Assembly (NCBI GenBank): GCA_903848645.1
Contig: CAINGU010000088.1
Span: 1 to 64,000 of the forward strand
Length of the DNA stretch: 64,000 nt
Direction: 5' to 3'
DNA from: an uncultured cyanobacterium
Lineage (GTDB): Bacteria; Cyanobacteriota; Cyanobacteriia; Cyanobacteriales; Nostocaceae
How positions within the stretch are numbered: the first letter of the stretch is position 1; each line of letters starts with the position of its first letter. Both the position numbers and the translations under genes were made by a program. Below the pieces are notes generated by a model, which was not told the DNA's origin, ran no database searches, and was given only the letters and a program-made list of their open reading frames with translations. Of this stretch, positions 27,018-35,596 are shown one piece after another.

Positions 27018-27349
27018 TTCAAGTTGATATCTGTAGCCTTGGTTTCTGCCATTAGCCAATTCAGGTAATCCTGATTTCCTTGTTCAATTGGTAAAGCCAC
27101 CACACAAGGTACTTGATAAGAATGTACTGATTTCACCTTTTCCGTTAGTTCTGCAAATAAATCACGGCGGGATTTCATAATTAAAATAGCTTCTTTTTCT
27201 ACTTGTAATTCACCTTGCCACCAATAAATACTGTCCATACCATCAATGATGTTGGCACAGGCAGCAAGACGGGTTTCTACTACGGCTTTACCTATATTCA
27301 GGGCTTCAGCACGGTCTTTACAAGTGACGTAAACAAAAATAAATTCCAT
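27014..27349 (-). CDS. cutA: CutA1-type divalent cation tolerance protein
   Basis: 111 residues, the usual size for CutA1. The family markers are visible: the N-terminal FVYVTCKD, LAACANI, SIYWWQGELQ and the C-terminal LPIEQGNQDYLNWL. CutA proteins are small trimers of ferredoxin-like fold, linked to metal tolerance or signalling, though the exact role is unclear in cyanobacteria. Nothing odd in length or composition. Confidence 0.9.
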   Translation of the reverse strand: MEFIFVYVTCKDRAEALNIGKAVVETRLAACANIIDGMDSIYWWQGELQVEKEAILIMKSRRDLFAELTEKVKSVHSYQVPCVVALPIEQGNQDYLNWLMAETKATDINLN

Positions 27350-27476
27350 GTTCTGACTATTAAATGGTTCTTATATAGCGTTTCTCGATCTAGTGAGGTA
27401 CTAGTGTATAGAGTGATAGCCTACAGCCCGACCTAGTAATCGCTTCCCTGTACAGTAGAATCGCAATAACCACTCC

Positions 27477-28097
27477 TCAATTAATCCAAGCTGCTTGAAA
27501 AAATTCGCGTTCACAGAACATAGCATAGCGATATGTTGAGTGAACTACAGACGAATTACTAGCATAATTGTCAACTAAACTTTCTAATTGTTGTGCCAAC
27601 GGTTGAAACTCGACACTGCTGTAAGTGCGAATCCAATCCGAATACTGATGATTAGGAATACCATTACCCGCTAAACTGGTTCCCAAAAAAGTATACAGAC
27701 GCATACAGGGGGACATTGCAGCAGCAGTTAAACCCACGTCCCCACCCCAAGCAGTAGCTAACAAAAAGTCAGTGTAGCGTCGGGTGGCAAATCCTGGTTC
27801 TAGATCACGCAAATTAACACCCCACTGAGTAGCATAAGCTTCATGCAGCTTGAGTTCTTCCATGACTCCACCAGCTAAATTATGAAAGGTAGTGAATCCT
27901 TGCCAGTCTGGTGCTTTAGCTGCGGCAATACTGTAAGCACGGGCAAAAGCTTCTAAGAAAAAAGCGTCTTGTCCTACATAATCAGCAAATTTCTCTTGCT
28001 TGAGTGTACCATTCCCAATCCCTTGGACAAAAGGATGCTCCAGACAAGCTTGGGCTAAATCTTGATTTTCCACCCATAATTCACTAGATAAATTCAT
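27477..28097 (-). CDS. tenA: TenA-family protein (thiaminase II / aminopyrimidine hydrolase-like)
   Basis: 206 residues from ATG 28097, preceded by a gaggaaac ribosome-binding site (a GTG at 28109 is possible but overlaps that site). TenA family features are visible: HPFVQGIGNGTL, FADYVGQDAFFLEAF, the helix with LAGGVMEELKLHEAYA, and the final CEREFFQAAW with Glu as a likely catalytic residue. TenA enzymes salvage the pyrimidine half of degraded thiamine. It lies between cutA and the TnpB remnant. Confidence 0.8.
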   Translation of the reverse strand: MNLSSELWVENQDLAQACLEHPFVQGIGNGTLKQEKFADYVGQDAFFLEAFARAYSIAAAKAPDWQGFTTFHNLAGGVMEELKLHEAYATQWGVNLRDLEPGFATRRYTDFLLATAWGGDVGLTAAAMSPCMRLYTFLGTSLAGNGIPNHQYSDWIRTYSSVEFQPLAQQLESLVDNYASNSSVVHSTYRYAMFCEREFFQAAWIN

Positions 28098-28137
28098 CAG
28101 TTTCCTCACTTGTCAATTCCTCTGTTAACATGAACTA

Positions 28138-28166
28138 CCTCTAGTTAGCTTCGCTTGAACTAGAGG
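28138..28166. repeat. Right-end hairpin of the second TnpB element
   Basis: A perfect 9-bp stem (cctctagtt / aactagagg) with an 11-base loop overlaps the end of the split tnpB. It matches the right-end structure of IS200/IS605-type elements and the likely scaffold of the guide RNA. Confidence 0.55.
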
Positions 28167-28758
28167 TTTCTGCATCCTCTAGTTTGATATTGGCAGAGTT
28201 ACTTTGAGATTTTTGACGCTTCTTTTCCCCTAGTTGCCTCATGCTTCCCGCTTTTCTGCGGGTACGTGAAGTAGAGCCAGAAAGATCAGCGTCTGCGAGG
28301 TTAGTTCCTAGCCCCGGCAGAGTACCTTTTGCCCAATAAAGCATTACCTCGGCAGCAGCAATATCCCTGTCTTGAACATACCCACAGACACCGCACTCAT
28401 GCTCTCGTTTATCGAGTGTTTTCTTGTGCTGATTTCCGCATTTCGGACAGGTTTGGCTGGGTTTTACTTGACGGGTGGGGACTTCTACAAATACACCACC
28501 AATTTGCTCAACTTTGTATTTGATAGTGCTACGAAGCATCCCAAAACCCACATCAAGAATTGACTTATTTAACCCAGCTTTTTGTTTTTTGCGTTTACCT
28601 TTCTTGGCAATACTTGTCATATTCTTAACTTCTAGTTTTTCAGTGGCAATGAAGCTATTACTGCTGATTATTTCTACCGCCACCTGATGTACCCAATTTT
28701 GACGTTGGTTAGCAACTCGTGCGACTAGTTTACTAACTTTCGCTTGAGCTTTTTTATA

Positions 28759-29774
28759 CAGCACTTCCCGCAGCCATGAGGTACACTAAAGATAAAAATA
28801 TTATTTTTTTATGAAAGCATATTCAATCGCTCTCCGAGAAAAAATAGTTACAGCACATATTCAGGAGAAAATATCAATTCGTCAAGTCGCAATTAGATTT
28901 AGTGTCAGTAAAAGTCTAGTTCAAAAGCTAGTAAAACAACAACAACTTGACGGGAATTTACAACCAAAACAGCCAGGGAAACCACAGTTTAGTTATCTCA
29001 TAAATGCTGAAGTAGAGTTAAGAGAACTGGTTGTAGAGAATCATGATGCAACATTAGTAGAACTATGTGAATTATTTGCAGTGAAGACTGGAAATTGGGT
29101 GAGTCGAACTGCAATGTGTCGCTCGTTACAAAAATTAGGATTAAATCGTAAAAAAAAAACATTGCGGAGTAGTCTCTTCAGCAACAGAAAGAGTCCAAAA
29201 ATTAAGAGCAGAATACTGGGAAAAGGTGAAAGATATAGATCCAGAAAACTTGGTATTTTTAGATGAAACAGGGATTTTACTGGGTTTGACAAGAAGTCAT
29301 GCACGTTCAGAGAAAGGAACAAGAGTATACGAGAAGAAACCATTTTATCGAGGTGCAAAAGTTACCGCAATCGGAGCAATTAGTATTAAAAAAGTAGTGG
29401 CATTAATGACGATGAATAACTCAATGGATAGTAAGGCATTTGAGGTATTTATTGAAAAGTTCTTAGTACCTCAATTATGGTCAGGAGCGGTAGTTATTAT
29501 GGATAATTTACCCGCTCATAAACTAGGATCAATTGTCCCAATGATTGAATCTGTAGGTGCAACCGTTATTTGTTTATCTCCATATTCTCCCGATTTTAAT
29601 CCAATTGAGTTATGGTGGTCACAACTCAAATCTTTTTTACGTACTTTTGCTCCAACTACAACAGAAATGGTTGATACAGTCATCTCAGTTGCACTCAACT
29701 TGATGAATCCTAAACATTTAAAAAACTGGTTTACTAATTGTTGTTATTGTACCTCATAACAGCGGGAAGTGCTG
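28759..29774 (+). mobile_element. IS630-family insertion sequence, 1016 bp
   Basis: The element has terminal inverted repeats of about 26 bp starting cagcacttcccgc at 28759 and ending gcgggaagtgctg at 29774, with a TA on each side, the IS630 target duplication. It carries one transposase read in two frames and sits inside tnpB. Confidence 0.85.
28811..29759 (+). CDS. IS630-family transposase in two frames
   Basis: The first frame (28811-29266) starts MKAYSIALREKIVTAH and holds the N-terminal helix-turn-helix (SIRQVAIRFSVSKSLVQKL). A run of ten A residues at 29150-29159 precedes the switch to the second frame, which in its own phase reads KLRAEYWEKVKDIDPENLVFLDETG. That frame has the DDE triad: Asp in FLDETG, Asp in IMDNLPAH and Glu in NPIELWW. 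The A run is either a programmed frameshift site, as known in many IS630 elements, or a small indel. The full fusion is about 315 residues. Confidence 0.8.
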
Positions 29775-30565
29775 TATCTTCTAGAAGCCTTGATTTTTTT
29801 GTTTTTGTTTGGTGCGCGTTTGCGTCTCTTCTCCTTAGAAGCTTTTTTGATTTTGTATTCAGCATTCCTCAAAAATTTAGGAGCATCAATTTGTTGATGA
29901 TTCTCCCCATCGGTAATTGATAATGCTGATTTACAACCTAAGTCAATCCCTAATGCACCAATAGGTAAAGTCTCTGGTTTTAGGCCTTGATCTAAAACAT
30001 TAACTGTTATAGAGGCATACCATTTACCATTACGAAAAACAATAGTACAAGTAGTAGGTTTTCCCCAATATTTGGCTTGTCCACGCATTTGAATCTTGCC
30101 AATTTTGGATAGATTTAGATATCCATTTTCGCCATTAGATTCTACTTTAAATCCCGCAGGGTCTGGATATGTCCACCCCGAATAATGTCTAATGGATTTG
30201 AATCTAGGGCGTTTACCCAATCCTTTAAACCAGCGTTCAAAAGCAAAATCAACCCGCTTTAAAGTTGCCTGTAAAGCATGGCTAGGAAGCTCTTTGTATT
30301 CTATCCAAACTTCTTTGAATGCTGGTAAACAATTCTGCTGCTCAAAATAATCAACCTTGTGGTTAAACTTTTGATATTGAGTGAATCTGTTATTAACTGC
30401 GGCGTTATACAAGTCTTTGTGTAACTTTCGGTGATACCGCAATTTTAATTCAGTTGTCTGATTTGGGTATAACCGAAAAGTCATTCGTCTTGTTGCCACA
30501 GTGGGGGTTTACCTCTATCGGGAATCTGTTATATTAATATAATAATATATCTGCCATGAAATGGT

Positions 30566-30707
30566 GGTGCGCCAATTGAAAAACTAAAGCAATAGACATC
30601 TCCGGTAAATATTGTAGAGACATTACATGGAACGTCTCTACAAGGGTTTTAGGTCACGCATATTTAATTTCTGGAGATGTCTAATATATTAAAGAACAAG
30701 GCGCACC
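30566..30707. mobile_element. Miniature element (ggtgcgcc ends) containing another
   Basis: Outer ends ggtgcgcc (30566-30573) and ggcgcacc (30700-30707) form an inverted repeat. Inside, 30595-30681 is an 87-bp element with ends gacatctcc / ggagatgtc, TA on both sides, and a central hairpin (gtagagac / gtctctac). This is an insertion within an insertion; the inner one has the TA target typical of IS630/Tc1-like elements. Confidence 0.65.
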
Positions 30708-30770
30708 TACGAAGTAAATAAAATACAAAGATTGGTTATTTTCGCTTCGCACTCAATTTCCCGCTCTAAC

Positions 30771-30800
30771 CCCTACCCTATGGGTACATTGAGGGTAGGG
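30771..30800. repeat. Hairpin, 9-bp stem
   Basis: ccctaccct / agggtaggg with a 12-base loop. Possible transcription terminator or repeat end; no T tract follows on the + strand. Confidence 0.4.
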
Positions 30801-30929
30801 ACTGCCGCGAGTAGTTCAAATATCATATTCTCTTAACTACTTGCACAAGCGTAACAGCAAAAAAATTGTGCTGATAGATTTTCTTAGGGGAAATTTACCA
30901 TACAATATTCGATATCAACCATAGATATC

Positions 30930-31484
30930 ATGACTGCCAACAAGACCCCACCCAGCGAGATGATCCGCGTGCCTACTGTACTAATTCCTATAGTACGTCA
31001 CCTAGCCAAAATCCACCGAGATGGTCACACAACAGCATTATTGCAAGGGTTACAGGAATTGATAGCACAGTTCGATAGCAGTGTAAAACTAGAAGCAACC
31101 ACCGAATTACAGCAGGTGGAGGAGAAGCTGGGGGAACTGGAAACGCACCTTTGCCAGCAAGATCAACAGGTGGCCACTAAATTGGAAGTCCTTGGTAAAC
31201 AGTTGGAAAAAATAGAAAAAGCAATCGCTTCTGGCAAATACGGTGGTGGTAATTCTAGACCCCGACGGTCAGGGTATCCCTACCAGTATCAACAACAAGC
31301 AGTAGAGATCAAAGAATTTGCTCCTGAGAACTTAGCGCAACGGTTGGGGGTAACACCGCAGAGTTTAATTACGGAACGGGAAACCAAGAGTGAGAAAGAA
31401 TTTATCAGTTGGTCCAGAAACCGAGATCCCAGTAGTTTAGGATGGAAATTTCAAGATGGCTTGTATTATCCAGTCAAGCAGTAG
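30930..31484 (+). CDS. Coiled-coil protein of cyanobacterial mobile regions
   Basis: 184 residues. The start MTANKTPPSEMIRVPTVLIP leads into a helical coiled coil (about residues 45-105), a short Gly/Arg/Tyr-rich linker and a C-terminal segment with LAQRLGVTPQSLI (helix-turn-helix-like) and a conserved-looking end, LGWKFQDGLYYPVKQ. The same end is found as a fragment at 33655-33711, directly before a tyrosine recombinase. This suggests that such genes travel with that recombinase and may be an accessory DNA-binding factor. I cannot name a family. Confidence 0.55.
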   Translation: MTANKTPPSEMIRVPTVLIPIVRHLAKIHRDGHTTALLQGLQELIAQFDSSVKLEATTELQQVEEKLGELETHLCQQDQQVATKLEVLGKQLEKIEKAIASGKYGGGNSRPRRSGYPYQYQQQAVEIKEFAPENLAQRLGVTPQSLITERETKSEKEFISWSRNRDPSSLGWKFQDGLYYPVKQ

Positions 31485-31601
31485 TAAATAATTAAAGATT
31501 CTATGTGTGTGTTTTCTTGGTTGCTTGATGTTAAGTGTATTACCCCCCACCATTTATGCTACTATAAAGTAGGAAAAATATAATTACCTTTTGGTAATAC
31601 T

Positions 31602-31826
31602 ATGCAAGCTGAAAAACTTTCCATTTCCTTACCATCTTCTTTGGTACAGTTTATTGAGAATTATAAATTGACTAAAGGCTGTAAATCTCGGTCTCAAGTA
31701 ATTGAGTTAGCCATAGAATTACTGCGTTATCAAGAGCTAGAACAAGCTTACCGGGAAGCGGCGGCGGAATTTGACCCAGAATGGGATTTTACCGTAGGGG
31801 ATGGGCTGACAGATGAAACGTGGTGA
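31602..31826 (+). CDS. Ribbon-helix-helix antitoxin
   Basis: The 74-residue protein begins with an RHH pattern (KLSISLPSSLVQFIENY, then SRSQVIELAIELL) followed by an acidic C-terminus that would bind the toxin (AAAEFDPEWDFTV). Its end overlaps the start of the MazF-type gene by 14 bases. RHH antitoxins bind DNA as dimers and repress their own operon. Confidence 0.8.
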   Translation: MQAEKLSISLPSSLVQFIENYKLTKGCKSRSQVIELAIELLRYQELEQAYREAAAEFDPEWDFTVGDGLTDETW

Positions 31827-32151
31827 AATATACTTTGCCAATCTCAGTCCCGCAGTGGGGTCAGAAATGGATAAACGCCGTCCTGTACTCATTGTTAGCA
31901 ATGATGCTAATAATAATGCCTCTACTACGGTGACGATTTTACCGATTACATTTAATATGATTCGTGTCTATCCTTTTGAGGTTTTATTAAATCCAGAAGA
32001 TTCGGGTTTATCTAAAACTTCTAAGGTACAAGCGCAACAAATACGGACAATTTCTAAACAGCGCATTTTAGGAGATATGGTAGGGTGTTTAAGTCAAGAG
32101 TTGATTGATTTGGTCAATGATGCTATCAAGCTACATTTAGGTTTGGAGTAG
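31813..32151 (+). CDS. mazF: MazF/PemK-type endoribonuclease toxin
   Basis: 112 residues with the family pattern: MKRGEIYFANLSPAVGSE, RRPVLIVSND, then TILPIT and SKVQAQQIRTISKQRI. MazF toxins cut mRNA at short sequence motifs. It is overlapped by the upstream RHH antitoxin. It lies between the two copies of the coiled-coil gene end, so this pair may have entered with that rearrangement. Confidence 0.9.
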   Translation: MKRGEIYFANLSPAVGSEMDKRRPVLIVSNDANNNASTTVTILPITFNMIRVYPFEVLLNPEDSGLSKTSKVQAQQIRTISKQRILGDMVGCLSQELIDLVNDAIKLHLGLE

Positions 32152-32160
32152 CAGATATTA

Positions 32161-32354
32161 GTAAGCATTCAGCCGTCAGTTAATGCCTATAGCTGGCGTG
32201 ACGACGTAGGAGTCATACGGCACGCTATAGGCGTTCAGCTATCAGCAAGAATTGAATTGATAAGCATTCTGAATATTAATTACTGATGTCAGTCTCCCCA
32301 CTTCAAAACCCCTAAAATCCGGTTTTAGCTGACTGCTGATAGCTGAATGCTTAC
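32161..32354. mobile_element. 194-bp miniature element with 8-bp target duplication
   Basis: Perfect 13-bp terminal inverted repeats gtaagcattcagc / gctgaatgcttac are flanked by the 8-bp direct repeat agatatta on both sides (32153-32160 and 32355-32362). An inner palindrome (gcctatagc / gctataggc) lies near the left end. The target duplication shows true transposition. No open frame, so it must be moved by a transposase elsewhere. Confidence 0.9.
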
Positions 32355-32613
32355 AGATATTAAAACCTTCAATGGGTGGGGTTTTTTCGGGGTTAAAAAT
32401 TCAACTATTAAAGTTGAGTTAACATACATCAATAATATTCAGGAAATGGGGAATATCTTTCTGTTTGTTTACCTTCAGATGGCACAAATTGAGTTGATCA
32501 AAGTTTACTTTGTTCCCATATTTGAGGAGATTTCTGTGAAGAATTGTACTAATAATTCTGCTTGTTGACTTTTAAACAACACAATTAGAGGTGAGGAATT
32601 AATCATGATGCGA
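32355..32613. other. Intergenic, no gene called
   Basis: A 73-codon frame from 32347 begins inside the miniature element and has no ribosome-binding site, so it is not called. Nothing else recognisable is seen. Confidence 0.4.
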
Positions 32614-32868
32614 TTAATCAACATTTGACATTTCCTCAGCTAATTCTTTGTCCGTATATTGCATAAAATCAACTCGATAACGAGATAAAGCATGAATAAA
32701 CTCTGTAGGAGTTAGTCCGGCTATTTCTGCTGCTTTATTTTGCGATATATCACCTAATTCGTACCATTTTACGGCGGCTGCAATTTTCATTTCTTGCACA
32801 AATTCTTCAGGATTTTTTCGCAGTGCAGAAAATGCGGTTTCTGGTAATTGAATGGGTATGGTTTTCAT
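32614..32868 (-). CDS. UPF0175-type small HTH protein (antitoxin-like)
   Basis: 84 residues: LPETAFSALRKNPEEF, then ELGDISQNKAAEIAGLTPTE, a pattern of the UPF0175 family, which often pairs with a PIN-type toxin. No toxin gene follows here. The closest gene downstream is on the same strand after a MITE-rich stretch and belongs to MazF, so it is probably an orphan antitoxin. Confidence 0.6.
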   Translation of the reverse strand: MKTIPIQLPETAFSALRKNPEEFVQEMKIAAAVKWYELGDISQNKAAEIAGLTPTEFIHALSRYRVDFMQYTDKELAEEMSNVD

Positions 32869-32960
32869 GGTTTAAGAATTGGGGACACTATGGCTTACGC
32901 CACGCTACGCCACGCTTCAGCCAGGACTACCGCTTACCGCTCTTGCTTCCATGCAGGATG

Positions 32961-33503
32961 TTACAAACCTCTCAATTTGCGGGTTGTTTCTACTAGACTT
33001 TGAGCAAAGAGATCGAATCTTTGGGAGAGTTTTTCATCCAATAGTTTACCTTCGGAATTAAAAGCAGCATAAGCTTGACCGATAGCAATCTGCTCAATAA
33101 TCGCATGACAGTGAACCCATCTGAGAATTATTCGCAGGTCATTGAGAGCATTACTGTTTACTTGCCCACCCAAGATACTAATTAAACCAGCAACTTTACC
33201 AGATAGCTGCTCGAAACTCATTAAATCTAGGGCATTCTTTAACACACCGCTCACACTACCATGATATTCTGGTGTGGCCAAAATCAGCCCATCTGCTAAC
33301 AAAACTGTGTCCCGTAATTTCTGGACATCTGGGTAGTCTGGATACTCTTGAGAACCATCACAGAACGGTAATCTTAGTTTCCGTAAATCTAAAATTTCTA
33401 CTTCTGCACCCAAAGCTTCCACTCGCTGTGCTGCTACTTGCAAACCTAGCTGAGTATAAGAACCAGTTCTTATACTCCCAGCAATCCCCACAATCTTCAC
33501 CAT
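32961..33503 (-). CDS. NADPH-dependent FMN reductase-like flavoprotein
   Basis: 180 residues from ATG 33503, preceded by gagggg; the frame extends to 33521. The flavodoxin-like FMN reductase fold is clear: KIVGIAGSIRTGSYT (phosphate-binding loop), ATPEYHGSVSGVLKNALD with the PEY-x-x-S motif, and a C-terminal helix. Such enzymes (SsuE/ArsH/azoreductase type) reduce FMN or quinones with NADPH. The exact substrate cannot be told from the sequence. Just upstream lies a dispersed cyanobacterial repeat (32884-32920). Confidence 0.8.
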   Translation of the reverse strand: MVKIVGIAGSIRTGSYTQLGLQVAAQRVEALGAEVEILDLRKLRLPFCDGSQEYPDYPDVQKLRDTVLLADGLILATPEYHGSVSGVLKNALDLMSFEQLSGKVAGLISILGGQVNSNALNDLRIILRWVHCHAIIEQIAIGQAYAAFNSEGKLLDEKLSQRFDLFAQSLVETTRKLRGL

Positions 33504-33654
33504 GATCCCCTCTGTTATCAACTCTTAAAAAATCTTAATACTATTCCTGCTGTGATGCTACTCACAAGAACCGATTGATAGCTACCACCTGGAGGAGTAG
33601 TCATAAAAATACCCCTAAAGGGACTGAGTTTCCCGCTTCCCACGAGGTTTTATG

Positions 33655-33711
33655 AGTCTAGGGTGGAAATTTCAGGTTAGTGATGGCTTGTATTATCCAG
33701 TCAAGCAGTAG
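33655..33711 (+). pseudogene. 3'-end fragment of a second copy of the coiled-coil gene
   Basis: The frame from 33655 reads SLGWKFQVSDGLYYPVKQ and stops at 33711. It repeats the last codons of the gene ending at 31484, except for an extra VS. Upstream of 33655 there is no similarity. The fragment lies 50 bases before the tyrosine recombinase and marks a lost or rearranged copy. Confidence 0.75.
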
Positions 33712-33760
33712 GGGAATAAAAAGTGCTACGATGATCAACCATTGGGGGTAGACAGCGAAT

Positions 33761-34411
33761 GTGAAAATAGACAGACATGGCAAAGCCAAAGTTCTTACCC
33801 AACCAGAAATCCAGCGATTATTTACAGAAGGTTTGACCACTGCCAGAGATCGCACCCTTTGTGCTGTCATGCTCTACACAGGTTGCCGTGTCAATGAAGC
33901 TGTTACCTTGAAAATTACCGATGTCTACGACAAAAAAGGCAGAATTCGGACAGAACTCATCCTCCGCAAAGGTAACACCAAAGGGAAACTAGCTACCCGC
34001 ACCATTCCCGTCCTAGAGGACTTGAAGCACTTCCTAGAACAGTATCACCCCCCAACTACCAGTGAGGGATTTCTGTTTCCCGGTCGCTGGGGACGGGGAC
34101 ATCTGCACTCGGACTCCGCCAGTATTATCTTTCGAGAAGGTTGTCAGCAAGTTGATATCGAAGGAGCAAGTACCCACAGCTTCCGCCGCACTGCTCTAAC
34201 ATTAATGAGCAACGCTGGTATCCCCCTGCGGGTAATTCAAGAAATTTCCGGTCATCGTAATTTAGAGCAATTGCAAAACTACCTTGAGGTAGAAACGTCA
34301 CAAGTTCGGGGGGCGATCGCCTCCTTGTCCATGCTCACCCCAGTAGCAGCAGAGAGTCATACCACCCTAGACATAAGTAGCACCAGTGACAGGGTGAAAA
34401 CTGACGGATAG
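33761..34411 (+). CDS. Tyrosine recombinase, catalytic domain only
   Basis: 216 residues from a GTG start at 33761. The full active-site set is visible: Arg in TGCRVNEA (near residue 43), a Lys in the beta hairpin (RKGNTKGKLATR), His and Arg in HSFRRT (near 140), His in GHRN (near 164) and Tyr in LQNYLEV (near 174). It lacks the N-terminal core-binding domain of phage integrases, like small cyanobacterial and IS-type recombinases. One of two 142-bp direct repeats begins 13 bases after its stop, which may be the site it acts on. Confidence 0.8.
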   Translation: MKIDRHGKAKVLTQPEIQRLFTEGLTTARDRTLCAVMLYTGCRVNEAVTLKITDVYDKKGRIRTELILRKGNTKGKLATRTIPVLEDLKHFLEQYHPPTTSEGFLFPGRWGRGHLHSDSASIIFREGCQQVDIEGASTHSFRRTALTLMSNAGIPLRVIQEISGHRNLEQLQNYLEVETSQVRGAIASLSMLTPVAAESHTTLDISSTSDRVKTDG

Positions 34412-34423
34412 AGCGACTGATAG

Positions 34424-34565
34424 ATCGGGAAATAGGAATTTGACGATCTATGGACGATAGTAGGCACGTCAACAGTTTTGACTCTCAAGAGGTTTTTCAT
34501 GCTGTTGAGCTAAAAGGGCATCTCCCTCATCCTGACGAGAATGCAGAGTATACAGTTACAGATCC
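34424..34565. repeat. 142-bp direct repeat, copy 1
   Basis: From atcggga to cagatcc this stretch is about 85% identical to 43176-43317 in the same direction. Within it, caacag ... ctgttg forms an inverted motif. It follows the tyrosine recombinase gene, and the second copy is 8.7 kb away. Candidate recombination sites or a non-coding duplication. Confidence 0.75.
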
Positions 34566-34569
34566 TAAA

Positions 34570-34622
34570 TAATAGGCTTTCTATTTTCCCTCAGACTCAC
34601 AATTTTTAGCTTGACAGACCAC
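34570..34622. mobile_element. Half copy of the 93-bp miniature element
   Basis: This stretch matches the 18547-18639 element in inverse orientation from its middle to the end ttgacagaccac, followed by TA. The other half is missing. Its last base together with TA forms the stop codon of the desaturase gene, so insertion there changed or shortened that gene. Confidence 0.65.
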
Positions 34623-35596
34623 TAGCCAACTTCGTCAATTAACGAGGGATGACTACTTAACCAGTAAGTTGACTTTAAGTAACCAGCGTCTAGTTGCATA
34701 GCAGGAAAACCGTGTTTCTGTAGCACCTTTTGAATGCGCTCAAATGCTTCTGGTAATTGGTTAAAGGGAATGTCCGGAAAAGCATGATGAACAGCATGGT
34801 AGTTGAGACCTCCCATCAACCAACCGACTAAGGAACTTGTCTGGAGATTGCGACTAGCATACATCTGGGTGAGTTGGTGGTTTTTAAACCTGCCCCACAA
34901 TGCGTAATGCTCTAAGTGGTCTCGTGTTTGTAAGATGATGCCAATTATCCGTTCCAAAATGAACCAAAATAGTAAATAACGCCACAGTTGGAAGTGAGAA
35001 ATTACCAGGGTTAAGAACACACCTTGTACCAACAAGATTCCGACAACATCCAACAGTAATTGACGGCGCATATTAGATACTAACTTCTGGAATTGCAGCC
35101 CCTTGAGCAAGGTTTTCACAATTAGCCCAATTCCTCCCAACAGAAAAATATCGCAGCCCCACTGATGTCGCACATACCACTGCAACAGCGGACTTGCCTG
35201 CTCATATTCTTGCTTGGTCCACTGCATTCTTTCTGGGTCTCTTAAGTTAATTCCATTCCAGGCATGATGCAAACGGTGCAGTTCTCCATAGACACCATAA
35301 GGTGAGAGTATTGGCCAGCTGATTAACCGAGGCATAACAATATCAAACCATTTCCATCCTGTCAATGTCTGATGGGTCATATCATGGGTACAAATCAGCA
35401 AAAACGAATAAACAACACCTGCCAGCATAGTTGCAACTAAATAGATGCTACCCATTGGCACTGACCAAGCCAATATCACTAAGCTGAGGAATATCAATCC
35501 CAGTACACCAAAGCGTAGTAGCCCTATGCTTGGATTTATTTGGTGTAAGTCGGTTGTAGCTTCTTGTAAATCTTGGGAGATATTAGTCAACGTCAT
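34622..35596 (-). CDS. Membrane fatty acid desaturase family protein
   Basis: 324 residues with three His boxes of membrane desaturases or hydroxylases: HDMTHQ (near residue 70), HRLHHA (near 107) and HAVHHAF (near 273). Several hydrophobic spans are visible. These enzymes use a di-iron centre to desaturate or hydroxylate acyl chains or carotenoids. The exact product cannot be told. The 3' end is built by the miniature element at 34570-34622, so the natural C-terminus may be slightly altered. It lies between the direct repeats, with no obvious partner. Confidence 0.75.
   Translation of the reverse strand: MTLTNISQDLQEATTDLHQINPSIGLLRFGVLGLIFLSLVILAWSVPMGSIYLVATMLAGVVYSFLLICTHDMTHQTLTGWKWFDIVMPRLISWPILSPYGVYGELHRLHHAWNGINLRDPERMQWTKQEYEQASPLLQWYVRHQWGCDIFLLGGIGLIVKTLLKGLQFQKLVSNMRRQLLLDVVGILLVQGVFLTLVISHFQLWRYLLFWFILERIIGIILQTRDHLEHYALWGRFKNHQLTQMYASRNLQTSSLVGWLMGGLNYHAVHHAFPDIPFNQLPEAFERIQKVLQKHGFPAMQLDAGYLKSTYWLSSHPSLIDEVG

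Larger units (their letters stand above)
28141..30499 (-). pseudogene. tnpB: TnpB gene split by an IS630-type insertion
   Basis: The N-terminal part (29775-30499) contains TnpB features up to the first RuvC motif, IGALGIDLGCKSALSITDG. The C-terminal part (28141-28758) holds a Glu-containing segment (IATEKLEVKNM), the zinc finger CPKCGNQHKK...CGVCG and the last Asp (QDRDIAAAEV). Removing the 1016-bp insertion at 28759-29774 and one TA would restore one open reading frame of about 450 residues. The element is therefore recently interrupted, and all catalytic motifs survive. No tnpA is present. Confidence 0.85.
30500..30929. other. Intergenic region with nested miniature elements
   Basis: This stretch of 430 bases holds the end of the TnpB element, the nested repeats listed separately at 30566-30707, a hairpin at 30771-30800, and the likely promoter of the next gene. 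No coding frame is supported. Confidence 0.5.

Noticed and set aside
34424-34565. Integron attC site
   Set aside because: No R box/L box pattern, and the recombinase lacks the integron-integrase insert; the repeat is longer and direct.
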